Source: Paramyrothecium sp. XJ0827 | Taxonomy: Eukaryota > Ascomycota > Sordariomycetes > Hypocreales > Stachybotryaceae | Assembly (NCBI GenBank): GCA_020881915.1 | Contig: JAJFPB010000007.1 | Location: forward strand, 3,224,001 to 3,288,000 | Direction: 5' to 3' | DNA: 64,000 nucleotides | Part shown: piece by piece, positions 11,257 through 23,341 of the stretch | How the letters are laid out: every line of letters starts with the position of its first letter | Position numbering within the stretch: the first letter of the stretch is position 1 | The notes under the pieces: model-generated | What the model saw: only the letters and a program-made list of their open reading frames with translations | What the model was told of the DNA's origin: nothing | Databases searched by the model: none | Position numbers and translations under genes: made by a program

Positions 11257-12510
11257 ATGGCGAGCTCGAATTACACGCTGCAATGGCTTAGCGATGACCA
11301 TGCGTTCCACTTCCAAATCCTCCGCGCCCTGTCTATGAGCATCTACGACGGAGCAGACCTGGGCGAGGTCCTGATCGCCGCCCATTCAATCGTGCCCCAG
11401 AACCTGGAAAGCTTTTCCAACGCTTTCTTGGAGGTGGCCGAGAGCGTCTACAAGAGAGCGAAGAGCGTCGTCAATTCGAAATTCCCGGCCTCGGCGCGTA
11501 CGGCCTTCTTCAGTGCCGCGACCTACTTCCGCGCCGCCGATTTCTTTCTCCACGAGAACCCGGCTGATCCCCGAATCTTTGACTACTGGTCGAGCCAGAC
11601 AGCCGCATTCGACGCGGGCTTGGCGCTTCTGACGACCCCGAACGAACGGGTGGTCATCAACACCCCGGATTTCGACATTCCAGGCATCTGGTTCGCCCCC
11701 GATGACTCGGTGGAGCAGCGGCCGACCATCATCATGTTCAATGGCTACGATGGCTCCCAGGAAGAAATGTACCATGCCGCAGGGGTCGCCGCCCTAGAGC
11801 GAGGTTACAATGTGCTCACCATTGAAGGTCCCGGCCAGCCGTCGGTTCGCCGCTATCAGGAGGTTGGCTTCACTCACGAGTGGGAGAAGGTTGTGACCCC
11901 CGCTGTGGATTATCTACTTTCAAAATCTGATGTTGTCGATCCCGACTCGATTGGACTCTTCGGCTTCTCATTTGGTGGATTCCTGGCCCCGCGCGCTGCT
12001 GCCTTCGAGCACCGCCTTGCCGCCGTCATGGCGATTGACGGCGTGTGGGATTTCGGCGCCCGCGTGCGACACGACTTTGGAGAGGCAGCCATGCGCGTCT
12101 ACAACTCTGGCAACAAAACAGCCTTTGACGCTCTGGCCCAGCGCTACTTTCAGCCCGATGCACCTACCGAGCTCCGCTGGGGGCTGGGCCAGGGATTGTG
12201 GGCCTTCAATACCCGGTCCCCCTACGAGTTCGTGACCCTGACGGCCGACTACACCTTGGAGAACGTCATCGACAAAATCAGGACGCCCGTCTTTGTCGCT
12301 GAAGGCCAACACGACCCTGCTAGTCTAGGTCAACCTGAGAAGCTAGCCAAGGCGCTGGGAGGCTGCGGTCACTATCACCTGTTCCGGGCCGAGGACCTCG
12401 CAGCTGAGCATTGCGGCATGGGCGCGCTCAAGCAACAGAACCAGGTCGTGCTTGACTGGTTCCAGGAGATTCTAGATTCCAAGCGTGGGTGCACGATCAA
12501 GAAGTGTTGA
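11257..12510 (+). CDS. Alpha/beta hydrolase, Ayg1/DUF1100-like
   Basis: This is a single-exon gene of 417 aa starting at the ATG at 11257. The C-terminal two thirds form an alpha/beta-hydrolase fold: the nucleophile elbow GFSFGG has Ser238, EGQHD supplies Asp353, and AAEHCG supplies His385. The oxyanion-side strand reads IIMFNGYDGS. The helical N-terminal domain (about 1-125) and the layout resemble Aspergillus Ayg1, which shortens a polyketide in melanin synthesis, and related esterase/dipeptidyl-like hydrolases. No polyketide synthase is visible in this window, so the substrate remains open. There is no signal peptide, so it is probably cytosolic or membrane-associated. Confidence 0.88.
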   Translation: MASSNYTLQWLSDDHAFHFQILRALSMSIYDGADLGEVLIAAHSIVPQNLESFSNAFLEVAESVYKRAKSVVNSKFPASARTAFFSAATYFRAADFFLHENPADPRIFDYWSSQTAAFDAGLALLTTPNERVVINTPDFDIPGIWFAPDDSVEQRPTIIMFNGYDGSQEEMYHAAGVAALERGYNVLTIEGPGQPSVRRYQEVGFTHEWEKVVTPAVDYLLSKSDVVDPDSIGLFGFSFGGFLAPRAAAFEHRLAAVMAIDGVWDFGARVRHDFGEAAMRVYNSGNKTAFDALAQRYFQPDAPTELRWGLGQGLWAFNTRSPYEFVTLTADYTLENVIDKIRTPVFVAEGQHDPASLGQPEKLAKALGGCGHYHLFRAEDLAAEHCGMGALKQQNQVVLDWFQEILDSKRGCTIKKC

Positions 12511-13315
12511 AACTTGTCCTAGTATAAAATGCTATCATTCAAAAGTGCTGCTTAGTCCGAATGCCGTTCAGTCTTCTAATGCCCGGGCCAAACTTTGACC
12601 TGATACAGATGTCCACATGCAGCTTTAACTTAGTGAAAACCCACAATGCAATCACGGCTATCTAGACTTGGCGGCTTGGCATTTTAGGGACAAGTTAACA
12701 GTCTTGCCTTGTATAATCATCAAGCGTGTGATGTGATTCGTCAATTACCGGTACGACCCCTGGGGGTCTGGCTGATAATGCTTGAAGGCCAGGGTGCGCT
12801 CGGCAATTGCTGCCTAGCGGTGCGGTGGCTCGGAGTCGGGGACATGCGTTGCTCAGCCCATTGATCCATCTGTTACGAAAATACAGCACCCATAAACCAA
12901 TCGGAACGCAAAATGTGGTAACATCCGAGGATCACTCAAGGCTCCTAGATTGTGGCGATGCGGGCAGCAACGCCAAAACAAAAGCGAGTCGCTAACAAGG
13001 TGACAGTGAAAGCCATCTGCAGGGGATCAAGTGAAATCAGAGTTCCGCCGCAGGAGTGCTTCACTCGAACAGCAGCATAAGAAGAACCTGTTTGTCGCCT
13101 TCGAAAGTCCTTAAGTTGTACACCCAAATCGGCACCTAAAGTCCTAGATGCCTTGGCCGGACGAGTCCTACTCAGTAACCTGTGCTTAAACCGAGACACA
13201 AAGTAACTTTGAAACCTCTTCTCATCAGATCGGCTCTTCATATAGCATCAATCCTTGGATCAATCTTTTTCAAGCATTCCCAGCATTTTTGACACGGCGC
13301 ACGCCAAGTACAACC
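12511..13315. other. Intergenic region
   Basis: This holds the 3' flank of the alpha/beta hydrolase gene and the promoter of the AAA ATPase gene. I see no gene, RNA or repeat in it. Confidence 0.5.
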
Positions 13316-15545
13316 ATGGGCAGAGTGATCGACTATTCAACCACATTTGAACCAGAAGTAAAGGAGGGTAGGGTTGAAGCGAAGAGGAAGACCTGGCAGT
13401 GGCCCTGGAAAAAGTCGTCGGGTCTCCGGCCTGCCCAAGATGGCGGCGGCGGTATCACGAAAGCGCCTGCCAAGGATCCGAGTTTCGGTGCGGATGCCAG
13501 CATCAAGACCATGTACGAGGGGCGCAACTCCGAGGGGACCTTTTACGAATGGGTCGACACTCCGCCCAAACAGCTGTCCAAGGCGGCCGCCCGCGCCCAT
13601 GACCGTGTCGCAATCAAACTCTTCAAGATCAAGGACCTGGAGAAGCCATGCATCGCAGGCCGTTTCTCCCTCAAACATCACATCATTGAGGTGCAGAACC
13701 CGGGTCTTGTTGCTGCGCTTGAGCCCATACTGAAGAAAGAGGGTGTGCATCTTGACATCAACGAGCCAGCCAAGTTTCAGTCCCCGTTCCAAGCTCTTTG
13801 GTTCTGTCAAGAAGACATCATCACCCTCTGCGAGGGTACCAGCACCGCAGAGCCCTTGAAGCAGTATCTAGAGCTGTTTGTGCGCGTCCTTGACGACTTG
13901 TTTGGGGAGTTGAGGATCAAAAAGCGTCATCAGCTCGCTAGTGGCCTTGTTGACTACAAGACAGCATGGACGCTGTTCCCTCGAGGCTCGAGTCTCTACA
14001 CATACGGTGTGAACTCGGAATCGCTCAGCAAGGTTCAAGGCACAAGTTACACCCAGTCTCGCGAAGGCAATCGCCTTGCGGTCAAGGTCAAGGTCTTGAA
14101 CTTCAACGGCAAAGAGTATGTCTGGGAGGAGAGGCAACATTTTATACGTGTCTTCGAGGGCAAGAAACCAATCACCGAGCTCGAGCATTACCCGTTCGAA
14201 TTCCACGTTCGGAAGCATGAGACCCGAGCACGTCTTGCCGCTCGCGGCAGAAAGGCTCTCAACTTTCAAGGCCTCAGATACTGCACCTATAACGGTATTG
14301 CAATTTACGACTCAGGCGAGTGCGTTCAGAGACACAACGTTGAAGGTCGTGTTCTCGTAGACGTCCTGGGTTACAACAAATACCACCTTGCGCAAGGTAA
14401 ACGTGAGAACAGCGATCCCAAGATCGAGAAGCATACTCCAAGCGCACAGGATGCTACCAAGCCTCAAAATGCCGTCGTCGCCGACGGGAAAAGGGTCACA
14501 GAGCAAGAGGAGCAGAAGAACAAAGAAAACATGCTGGCCAAGGAAGGTGACTTGTGCTTCATATCCAACTTAATCGGAGGATTTGCGCTGAAGAACAAGA
14601 AATGGGGTGAGTATTCCATCATACAATTACGAGTATCTTGTGCATCACTGACTAGTGGGCAAAGTTCAACTATTCGTGGAAGACATCGAGCCCATGGTTT
14701 GGAATGCCGATGCCTACTCTCACCTCGTCTACGACGAGCAGCAGAAGGATCTCGTCCTTTCATTCGTGGAAAACCACGGTCTTGAGCACAAGAACAAGGC
14801 GGCACTGGAGGACGTGATCCTCGGCAAGGGTCAGGGCCTTATTATTCTTCTGTCTGGTCCTCCTGGCACCGGTAAGACACTTACGGCCGAGGCGGTGGCC
14901 GACCGGACTAAACGGCCCTTGTTCTACCTGCAGGCCGAGGACTTGGGCATAAGTCCAAATGTCTTGGGTGCCAACATCAAGCGCGTATTTGAGATGGCTA
15001 CGGATTGGAACGCCGTCATCCTCCTTGACGAAGCAGATGTCTTCATGGCGGAGCGTAATCCTAATGATGTCCAGCGAAATGAGCTTGTTAGCATCTTCCT
15101 CCGAGAGCTGGAGTACTTCCGTGGCATCATCTTCCTCACCACCAACCTCTACAACACGATTGACTCGGCCTTCCGTTCCCGCGTGAGTCTGCACCTTCGG
15201 TTCCAGCAGCTGTCTCGGGAGTCCCGCGAGACCGTCTGGCGCAAGTTCCTCCAGCGCCTACTTGAGCAGGAGCATTTGGCCGATCCCACGCGCGACGAAG
15301 ATGCGGGAGACAAGGGCAAGAGCCTCGCCGCGTCAGGAGACAAGCCGCTAGATGATGAGGACCTTCATGAGCTATCACTGTGGCACCTCAACGGCCGCGA
15401 GATAAAGAACGCGATCAAGATGGTGCAGAACTGGTGCTTCCACAAGAATTATGTTATGACGCTGGAAAGATTGGAGAGTGGAATCCGGGTAACCACGCCG
15501 CATGCTAGCAAAGATAGTGACGTGAGTGGAGAGCTCTATAATTAA
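13316..15545 (+). CDS. DUF7025 AAA+ ATPase (complete)
   Basis: The ATG at 13316 sits in a good context; an extended frame to 13289 begins only with TTG. One 58-bp intron (14607-14664, branch CACTGAC) joins exons 13316-14606 and 14665-15545 into 723 aa. The N-terminal 430 residues carry the DUF7025 region (YKTAWTLFPRG, FQGLRYCTYNGIAIYDSG). The C-terminal AAA module has Walker A SGPPGTGKT (about 494-502), Walker B AVILLDEAD (about 548-556), a sensor-1-like FLTTN, and an arginine-finger candidate in FRSRVSL. It is a distant paralogue of the partial gene at 1-1429. Family members are annotated as AAA ATPases of unknown substrate; there are no membrane or targeting segments. A Lys/Glu-rich stretch near residues 400-412 is probably a flexible linker. 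Confidence 0.93.
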
Positions 15546-16321
15546 ATTCTGTAAGAGCTGTCAGTTCATCTAGATGGATGTAATCCTGTGTCTGGACGCA
15601 AATCGTTTGCATTAATATCTGTTTTTACATGATCCTTCGTAAGCAATAATTTATGAAACAAAATCGGATCAAGAAAAGACTCATTTCTACGACTTATGTG
15701 CTGGGCGTTTGAGGTGCATTTATACTATTGGAACAATGTTAATAACAGGGACGTAAGCCGTGGTCACTCGCTCCCATCATGTTGGCAAGAGAATGTTTGG
15801 ACATTCTAGTCGACTCCAAAGTAACAACTGCGAGATTCATATTCGGCGAACTCTTCGCAAGTATCAAGCACTAAGTAAACTATTTCGAATCTCAAACCAA
15901 AGCAAAGCAACTGATACAGATCTTAGCACTAAGCCATCTTTTCATTTACCTCTCAATATCCAGTGACTGGCCATCGCTTAGCGCAGATTTCTGTTGTACA
16001 AATCACGCCGCGTCAACGCGCCGCGGAGTTATTCTGCAAAATCCCGAGACAAGTAAAATCATTAATTAAGTAATTAATTGTATAATGAGAAAGAGATACT
16101 CACAAATATCCTCGCAAAAGCTTGTGAACCAGCTTTAGCTTGGATTGCTGCATTTTGCGGCGGTCGTGGATGGAATGGCGATCCCCCGCAGCACGTATGC
16201 ATGCGAAGCCACACTCGCGTCATCAAGCGACCGACCGCTTTTTCGTGCCTGTTATACCATTCTGCGTAGCTCATTTACTCTACAATTCGCTCCACAGATT
16301 CTGCAACGAACCCTATCGACA
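15546..16321. other. Intergenic region, AT-rich near the GST promoter
   Basis: No gene is supportable. A palindrome-rich AT patch (around 16058-16085, repeated TTAATTAA-like steps) lies about 240 bp before the GST start codon. A short GC-rich inverted motif, CGCGTC..CGCG, lies near 16010. Confidence 0.45.
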
Positions 16322-17155
16322 ATGTCTCAGCCAGAGAGCAAGCGTGTCAAAACCGAAGAGCCTCAGTACGAGCTCATCTACTGGCCCGGCCTTCCCGGCC
16401 GAGGCGAGTTCGCTCGGCTGCTCTTTGAGGAGGCCGGCGTTCCCTACATCGACCACGCCAATGACCCCAAGAAAGCCGCCGGCGATGTCGCGTCTATCAC
16501 GGCCGCGGAGAATGTTGGCGACGACACCAATCCCCCCATCTTCGCCGCGCCGGCGCTCAGGCACGGAGACGTCATCGTCAATCAGGTCTCCAACATCCTG
16601 CTGTATCTGGCACCTAAACTCGGCCTTGGCCCTTCGGAGGGAACAGCCGTCTACCACCTGAACAGCATCGTGGCCACCATTCTCGACGGCTTGGTCAATG
16701 AGATCCACGACACTCACCATCCCTTGTCGATGATGCTCACTTATGAGGACCAGCAGCCCGAGGCCAAGAAGCGTGCCACGGACTACATCGAGCACCGTCT
16801 GCCCAAGTTCTTCACCTACTTTCAGCGGCTGCTCGATGCGAAGACCAGTGGCGATGGCCCCTGGCTCTACGGCGGCAACCTGACCTATGCCGATCTTGTG
16901 CTCTTCCAGGTACGGGAAGGTCCTCGAACGTAGCGAAACCCGTTTTGCTTACAGAGAATCCAGGGCATCGATGGCACCAAGTTTGCGTTCCCCAAGACAG
17001 TGGAGAAACTGCAGAAATCTGGGAAATACGACGGCGTCTTTGAGCTCTATGAGGCTGTCAAAGAGAGACCAAACATCAAGGAGTATCTTGCCAGCGACAG
17101 GAGACAAGCATACTCTAACGGCATCTGGAGACATTATCCCGAGTTTGAGGAGTGA
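16322..17155 (+). CDS. Glutathione S-transferase-like protein
   Basis: Exons 16322-16909 and 16964-17155 give 259 aa. The N-terminal thioredoxin-like domain starts YELIYWPGLPGRGEFARLL, with Tyr20 placed like the catalytic Tyr of alpha/mu/pi/sigma-type GSTs. HGDVIVNQVSNILLYL matches the glutathione-binding strand-helix where a cis-Pro and Ser normally sit; here the usual Gln-Ser is Asn-Gln. The all-helical C-terminal domain includes LTYADLVLFQ joined across the intron to FAFPK, as in family members. Two in-frame acceptors (after 16954 and after 16963) differ by 9 nt; the second gives the spacing normal for the family. A short Lys/Arg N-terminal tail (SKRVK) precedes the fold. The likely role is cytosolic detoxification; the donor and acceptor substrates are unknown. 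Confidence 0.87.
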
Positions 17156-17435
17156 AACGCATGATGGCAATAAAAATGCCCCCGGCTCGTCAGCATCACG
17201 TTGGACGATACAGCCAAGCTTTGTATCGCGATAGCCATTCATAGCTCCCAGCCTTAGATTTAGCTTCAAAATGATGATTGGTGTTGTGAGTGTGTGATGT
17301 TTGGAGCTTAACGTTGAACAAAGCCTGTATTACTATGTCCCCCTAGGAACCACTCAACCATACGTTTGTCGTAGGCTAATCGTACTACACATCTCCGGAG
17401 AACATGCCGTAGTTTGCCCCGCCCTTGCCGCCCTC

Positions 17436-18664
17436 TCAGCCAAAAGCCAGCTCGTTGTATCCTACCCTTATGAGGCTCTGTTCTCCCGGTCTGTCTCCGG
17501 TACCCGTCCAGTAGAAGAGGCCACCAAGTGCCATGGCCTTCGCGTATCGGGCCTTGATCTGTACTGTACTTGGAACGTCAAAGGACACGAAACCCTTCTC
17601 GCCGCCGGGATCTACAAACGATGCTGCAGCCACGTTGCCGTCCACGTGAGCGCAACGGACCCATTCGTTGTCTATGTCGCAGTAGTCCATCTCGCCAGCA
17701 TTCTTGAACGGATGGCCAGTGCCTCGCGCGTTGGGGAAGAATCGAGCATAGGTTGGAATACCGAGGATGAGCTTGTGGCTCGGGAAGCCTCGGCCCAAGA
17801 TGTACTCAACGCCCTGAGAGGTAGATCGCCTTAGCGTTGGGTATATGGCTTGTTGGTTCCCTGGAGGCGGGAGCAACTGGGCATGGTGCCCCGATACATC
17901 AGTCCAACCACCAGTCAAGTCATACGCCATCAGATTCAGCAGGTCGAGCAGACGAGCAGCCGCCTGAAGATCAATGTGCTTCAGGCAATATTCACCAATC
18001 GGAAGTGCAGTAGTGAGGAGATATCTCGGTGACGGTAGGGCTCTGCGAAGCTCATGGAGGAGATTGATGTAGTCGCGGCCTTGTTCTGGCGTCTTTGGAT
18101 GCTCCCAATCGACTGGAGATGAATGTCAGACACTCTTCAGGATCGCATTGGCTACCCTCAAGCTTGAGAACTTACTGTCAACACCGTCAAGGTCATGTTT
18201 GTCGCAGAAGTCACGGGTTTGTGCAGCAAGGGTCCGTCGAGCTGCACTGTTGGCTGCGAGAGCGGGGAAGGCTTTACTACCCGTTCCTCCTCCAAGGGAA
18301 ACAATGGTCTTGATGTGAGGATTCTGACGCTTCAGCTTGGCGAGCGCAGCGAGACACCCCTTCTCGTCATCGACTTTCTTGTCGAAGTCTGCCCATTCAT
18401 CGAACCACTAGAGAAGGTTCAGCAACGGCGCATATTGCCCCCAGCTCTGCGATACGTACCTTCAAAGTGCCATCCTCATTCACCCTTACGAGTAACAATG
18501 TTAGCGGATGGACACCCTGTCAATGTATCCGGGTTCGCCTGGTCTTACCCCACAAAGGCGTAGAAGACATGCGTTATAGCCTGCAGCTGCATCGAGGACG
18601 GCGGTTTGTCTTTGTAAACCATCCATGATGGATAGTATACAGCGTTGACGAAAGACCCGGCCAT
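17436..18664 (-). CDS. GH18 chitinase, small, without a signal peptide
   Basis: Four exons (18549-18664, 18460-18484, 18176-18407, 17436-18112) are separated by introns of 64, 52 and 63 bp and encode 349 aa; one exon is only 25 nt. The catalytic GH18 motif DGVDIDWE is split by intron 3, with Glu128 as the expected acid/base. SLGGGTGSKAF is the upstream substrate-binding strand, LLNLMAYDLTGGW the Met-Ala-Tyr-Asp strand, and LGGLFYWTGTGD the final barrel strand with its conserved Trp. No signal peptide, carbohydrate-binding module or GPI signal is present, so it is predicted to be intracellular or unconventionally exported. That points to cell-wall turnover or autolysis rather than secreted feeding activity, but this is inference. 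The start ATG at 18662-18664 gives the expected first barrel strand NAVYYPSW. Confidence 0.9.
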
Positions 18665-21600
18665 TGTGCCCATCTGTGCCCGTTCAAAGAGGGATGGAGA
18701 GCCAGATTCGATATCACGAAGTGTACGATTGGATGAACCGGGTCGTAAGGATGATGAAGAAACCTCCCCGCCTAGAATGAGGGTTACAAACAGATGCAGC
18801 GTACGTACTGCCGCGCCTCCACAGCTCGCCAGCCACTGTTACGTTGCTTCAATAGCGCTACAGGTTTTACTTTTTCCAAAGAGGGGGGCAGAAGAGCTTC
18901 GTTCGCAGAGCTCAAGGCGCAGCCCATTGCGGCTGGACCAGACGATCCCTCCACTCTTTTCCAAGCCCGCTTTCTCACGGACTTAATGGCGTGGTCCTGA
19001 TGCCGAGAGGTCATGCGAGGTCATCACTAGTACGAGAGTGAAATGCCATGGACCGTATGTGCCCCTCAACCGATGTCCGGGTTCCTTGCGCGGCCTTTGG
19101 GCTAAGAGTACCGCCCGCGTGTGGCTTTGCACTTGCGGCGTCAAGGTTGCATTCCAAACAGGAGCCTCGTGTTTCTGCATTTGGGCAATTGACTTCAATC
19201 TTCATTGTTTTTTTGCATTCCATAAAGCACCTGCCACATTGAGCCGCAGCCTACTTCGAATGGCACATCGCAAAGGTCGCAATAGCGGTCAAGGCCGAGG
19301 CGACACTTTAGGGTAGGGCGAGCAAGTCCGAGAGGCCGAGGGTGGCACGGCCAACTGCATAAATGATGCAAGAAATGCATTTTGGTGGGATCCACCAAGT
19401 TTGCTGCATTCAGCCTTTTGTTCACCGTAACTTCTCGGACTTACCTCAGGGCTTTTGGGCTTCGTCCGACCTGTTGCGACGGGTCCGATTGTTGTATTTG
19501 CAATGACGTCTGGCGACGCCGACGCATCTGACCCACTTCGGCCCGAAGTATTTGACTCGGTCGGCCCATGAACCATACTGTAAATCGAGGTGCACTCTAA
19601 AGTGAAAGTAAACCGGTCAAGAATTTCTTCACTGACCACGAGGCGAGGTGTTCACATCGGCTATCGATCTCAAACGTGTTGGTGTGGCTACCGCCTAGAT
19701 TGACAGTGGCCTGGCCTGCATGCACACCACCACTGCTTGGCCCCCGGTCTCATGCACATGCATGAGCCTCAGCATCACGGGTCAATGATCACTTAGAAGC
19801 CTGGTATTTGTTTGCTGACCAGTGATCAACAAATTGACGGCAACAGTCATGGTTGACGCAATGACGGTCTAACACGTTGGACGTCCTGTATGGCCGGTTT
19901 GAGCAGCCACCCATTTTCACCGCCAGCATCGCACTGCAACTCCCCTTGCTTTTTGTTCTACTTTCTTTTTTTCCCTCGCTCTTATGCATCCCTCTAATCG
20001 TACAGGTTGAGCTGTCTAATGCTTCGCATGTCCCTCGTCCTTGGCAAAACGGGCCTGGACTGCCAAAAGTCCCAGCCACGCAGAATGTTGCCGCCAGGCT
20101 GAGTTCCTCTTCACTCGAATATGTCGATAGCTTGAGTTGAAGTAGGGCTCGTTGCCGGGGTAGGCGATATGCCAACCACACCTCTGGTTCGAGAACCAGG
20201 CTAAGCAGCGGGAGGTGCCGCCTCTTGCCGCTCCTAGCTCCCACCAACAGCAGATCTGAGGCTCCAGGTACCCGGATCCTGGTTCTCGACAGTCACGTTC
20301 GCTCTCGACCCTTGTAGCCAGGGAGGAGGATCAGTGATTGATAACCCTTGACACTGATGAATCTGCATACCTGCCACTGATTACGGACCGATTGCCCCGC
20401 ATTATGAGACAAGTCCAGCATCATGTAGATCTACCTTAATACCTTACGTAGACGCAAGAGGTGTCCAAGACATTCCCCGGGCCATCCAACCCTGCGTCAG
20501 CACAATCGAAACATGGCTTTTTGGCACGGTGTCGGCTCTCACCCGAGACAATGGAGTGCAGAGGCACTCAGAAATGATATTTCAACGTCAAACCTCTCAT
20601 TTACAGTGCATGGAATGCAAGTCTTGCCTCAATCAATGCGAACAATAAATGCGCCCAAATGCAGGCTGTTGTCAATACGAAGAAGATCCCGCCTGCGATA
20701 CCATGCCAAGCACGCCATCATCATCATCTCAGCCCCGTGCTGGGAAGATCTCTTCCACACTGGTGTCTTGCTGCAATCGCTGCATAGATGGCTTGGAGGA
20801 TACTACTTGGCCACGACCCAGGAACCTGGGAATCGTACGGCTGATAGGCGAGATTGCATCCGGATTAGGGCGCAAGCAGGTCACAAGACACACAGTAGCC
20901 CCTTCTAGGTAGAGAGGCTGGAGGTGGAGGGCGCATCTTCCCAGTTTTGATCCTGTTCTCCCTTATCTCGCGTACTCATGCCACTCTTGAGCTCCTATCA
21001 TTGGGCAGTTGTGCGGAATTTTCAACCCATCGGCAAGGTTCTTTGGTTGAGACATGCCATTGTGAATGCAGCCAAGGCGAGTTTTGAGCCGAAATTGACG
21101 GCACCTACGCGGTGGCAGGCGCCAAGTCTTATGCGTTCCAAACTCCCGGGTCAGACATGCATAGAAACAGCAAAGTCCAGGACCATCGTCATGTCATGTG
21201 CCCTAGTGAGATGCAAGGTAGTCCTGGCAATCTCACGGGATGCAGGCGTCTTGCACTGTGGTTGGGGAGTCAACGACGCCAGCCCACGAAAAGCAAGCAA
21301 GCATGGCAGGGTTTGGAGTTTTGAAAGCGCAATGTGGCGAGCACATTGGAGCCCTGTGGCCAAAACCCGGTTTTCGAGCACGTTCTGTGAATTGCTGAAG
21401 ATATTGCACTCGCATTTGAGCTGTCGAGTTTTGTGCTTTTGGGCCATATTGTACATATGATTCATTGTCTGCGCGGACGAGGCAGGTGAAGATCCAGAAT
21501 GAGTCTCCCTTCCGGCTCTTTTCTCGGATCGCACTTTGCCCGAGACCGCACGGCACACCAGAAAGGCACGGTCTGGAAATTGTTGATGCCCGGAGTAGCC

Positions 21601-23341
21601 GCTCCGCCCCCGAGAGGTTACGTCGTCCCGACCCGGTGGTTCGGCTCCGTGTCTCAAATAGCGCAGGCGGGCGTAACGGAGTACCTTGTGCAAGCAAGGG
21701 AGTTATCAACCCCCACAGGATGAGGCCGCCTCTGAGGCCCTGATCAGACCTTTGTTCGAGGAAGACTGCGATCATCGGGCCGGTCTACGCGGACGTGACC
21801 TGCAGGCCATGGACGGCAACGCCGTCCTGAAAGCGGTAAGTGCTGGGTCGCTTGGCCTTCATTGGCTCTCGCAGGAGAGTGCGAATACGGAGAAGAATTT
21901 TCTGCGTCATTCCAGCCTCTCGAAGCCCTTCTCGAGGTCGATGCGACACTAATCTCATGCATCTTCGTCTTCATGCGTTGGGTGGCATGCTGACAGAGGT
22001 GTGCTCATCGCGCATCCTGGTATGCGGTGAGTCTTGCACGCACCCGGCGGTCTGGATATTATTGATGCAAAGGCGCACCGCGGCCCTTGAAAGAAAAAAA
22101 GCCGTAGGCTCTGGTTGGCTGCCTTCAGCCAGCCTCATCGTCGACGCCCGCGCGGGGACTGACCGGATGATCCCATCAAGCCACTTTGGCAATTTTTTTC
22201 TCGAAACAACCCTCTTTATCTGTAGCCTCACTTACCATCGGCCAAGCGGTCTCCTAGGCGAGCATGCAAGACGGCAACGTGCAGGAAAGGAAAGCGGCTC
22301 GTCCCTCTGACCGCGCATTCTCCCTGGACGTGTAGGACATTCCCTTTCGTGGCACAGCAGTAGAAGTCATGGTTGACTCAAAATGTCACGATTAGTGGCA
22401 CACCCCGGCATGCATGTCTTTCCAATGTAGATGGAAGAGGGGTGCCGCCACCATCGTGAAATGAGCAGGGCCACAGTGCGGGATAGGTCGCGTGGATGGG
22501 ACGGAGCTTCAAAGTCAACCCCTGCCCCAGTGCGCGTCGTTCTGGCACAGGAATCTCATCGGTAGGTCGCATCGGGCGAACCAGAAACGCTTGTGCGGGG
22601 CACACCGGAACTGACAGGATCAAGAAGATGCCATTGCTCTGTATCTTTGTTTGCAACGACGTCAGCTTGCATGGGTTTCCTAAAGTGCAAGGCCGCTATG
22701 ATTCTCAGTCATTCCGTCGAGGCAGTTCACTGCAAGTCACCCGACGATGCAATTCGGGGAATTCTAAATATGGCGCCGAGGAAGAAAGACATTTTGGGAT
22801 AATCTATCGTCTGTGCTGCCTCAAGTCCAGTTGAAGGACCTCCAGAAGTGTATAGACAGAGCCAATTCTTCGCCTCGCAAAAGCAATCAACATACCGTAC
22901 ATCATCCGTAACCCTTGCCCGCCCAGTTCAGAAAGCATTGCTGCCATGGTGGGAACGTAGAAGTGAAACGCAAGAAACATTTCCGTAAGCAACCCTATCG
23001 CGCGCACGCCTTAGTTAGGGAAGTGGTTGTTAAAAACAAAAAGAGATCGCAAACTTGTGACCTGCCCAGAACGCCATGTGATCCCACCGTCCTAGTAAAC
23101 CCTCGAGGAAATAACAGGACCAAATTGGTGGCCCAAACAATCTGACAAATAGAGAAGGCACGTAAGCACTGGGCCCGCACATTTTCCATGTTTCAGCAAC
23201 AAATACAATAGACGTGTAGAACTGATAGCCGGGCGCTGCTAGTTGGTGCAACTGGGCCGCGCGTCGTGAAGGCTTGTCGATTCGACAACACCATTGTTCA
23301 GGTCAACGACCAAAAGCTCACTGAACACTCTGGTCGTCATC
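18665..23341. other. Long gene-poor region (about 4.7 kb)
   Basis: I found no supportable gene. Several frames of 100-180 codons exist on both strands (for example 19789-20247, 21151-21693 and 21233-21775 on the minus strand) but they overlap each other, begin or run through low-complexity sequence and show no domain. A near-palindrome CTGGTTCGAGAACCAG lies at about 20184-20199, and CTGGTTCTCGA recurs near 20278. No transposase remnant or tRNA is evident. Confidence 0.45.

Noticed and set aside
13289..13315. N-terminal extension of the complete AAA ATPase
   Set aside because: It begins with TTG; the ATG at 13316 has a good context.
20180..20202. Possible tRNA B box (GGTTCGAGAACC)
   Set aside because: The spacing to a following CC is wrong, no A box lies upstream and no cloverleaf can be drawn.
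21151..21775. Two overlapping 180-codon minus-strand frames
   Set aside because: They overlap in different frames over the same DNA, so at most one could be real, and neither shows a recognisable domain.
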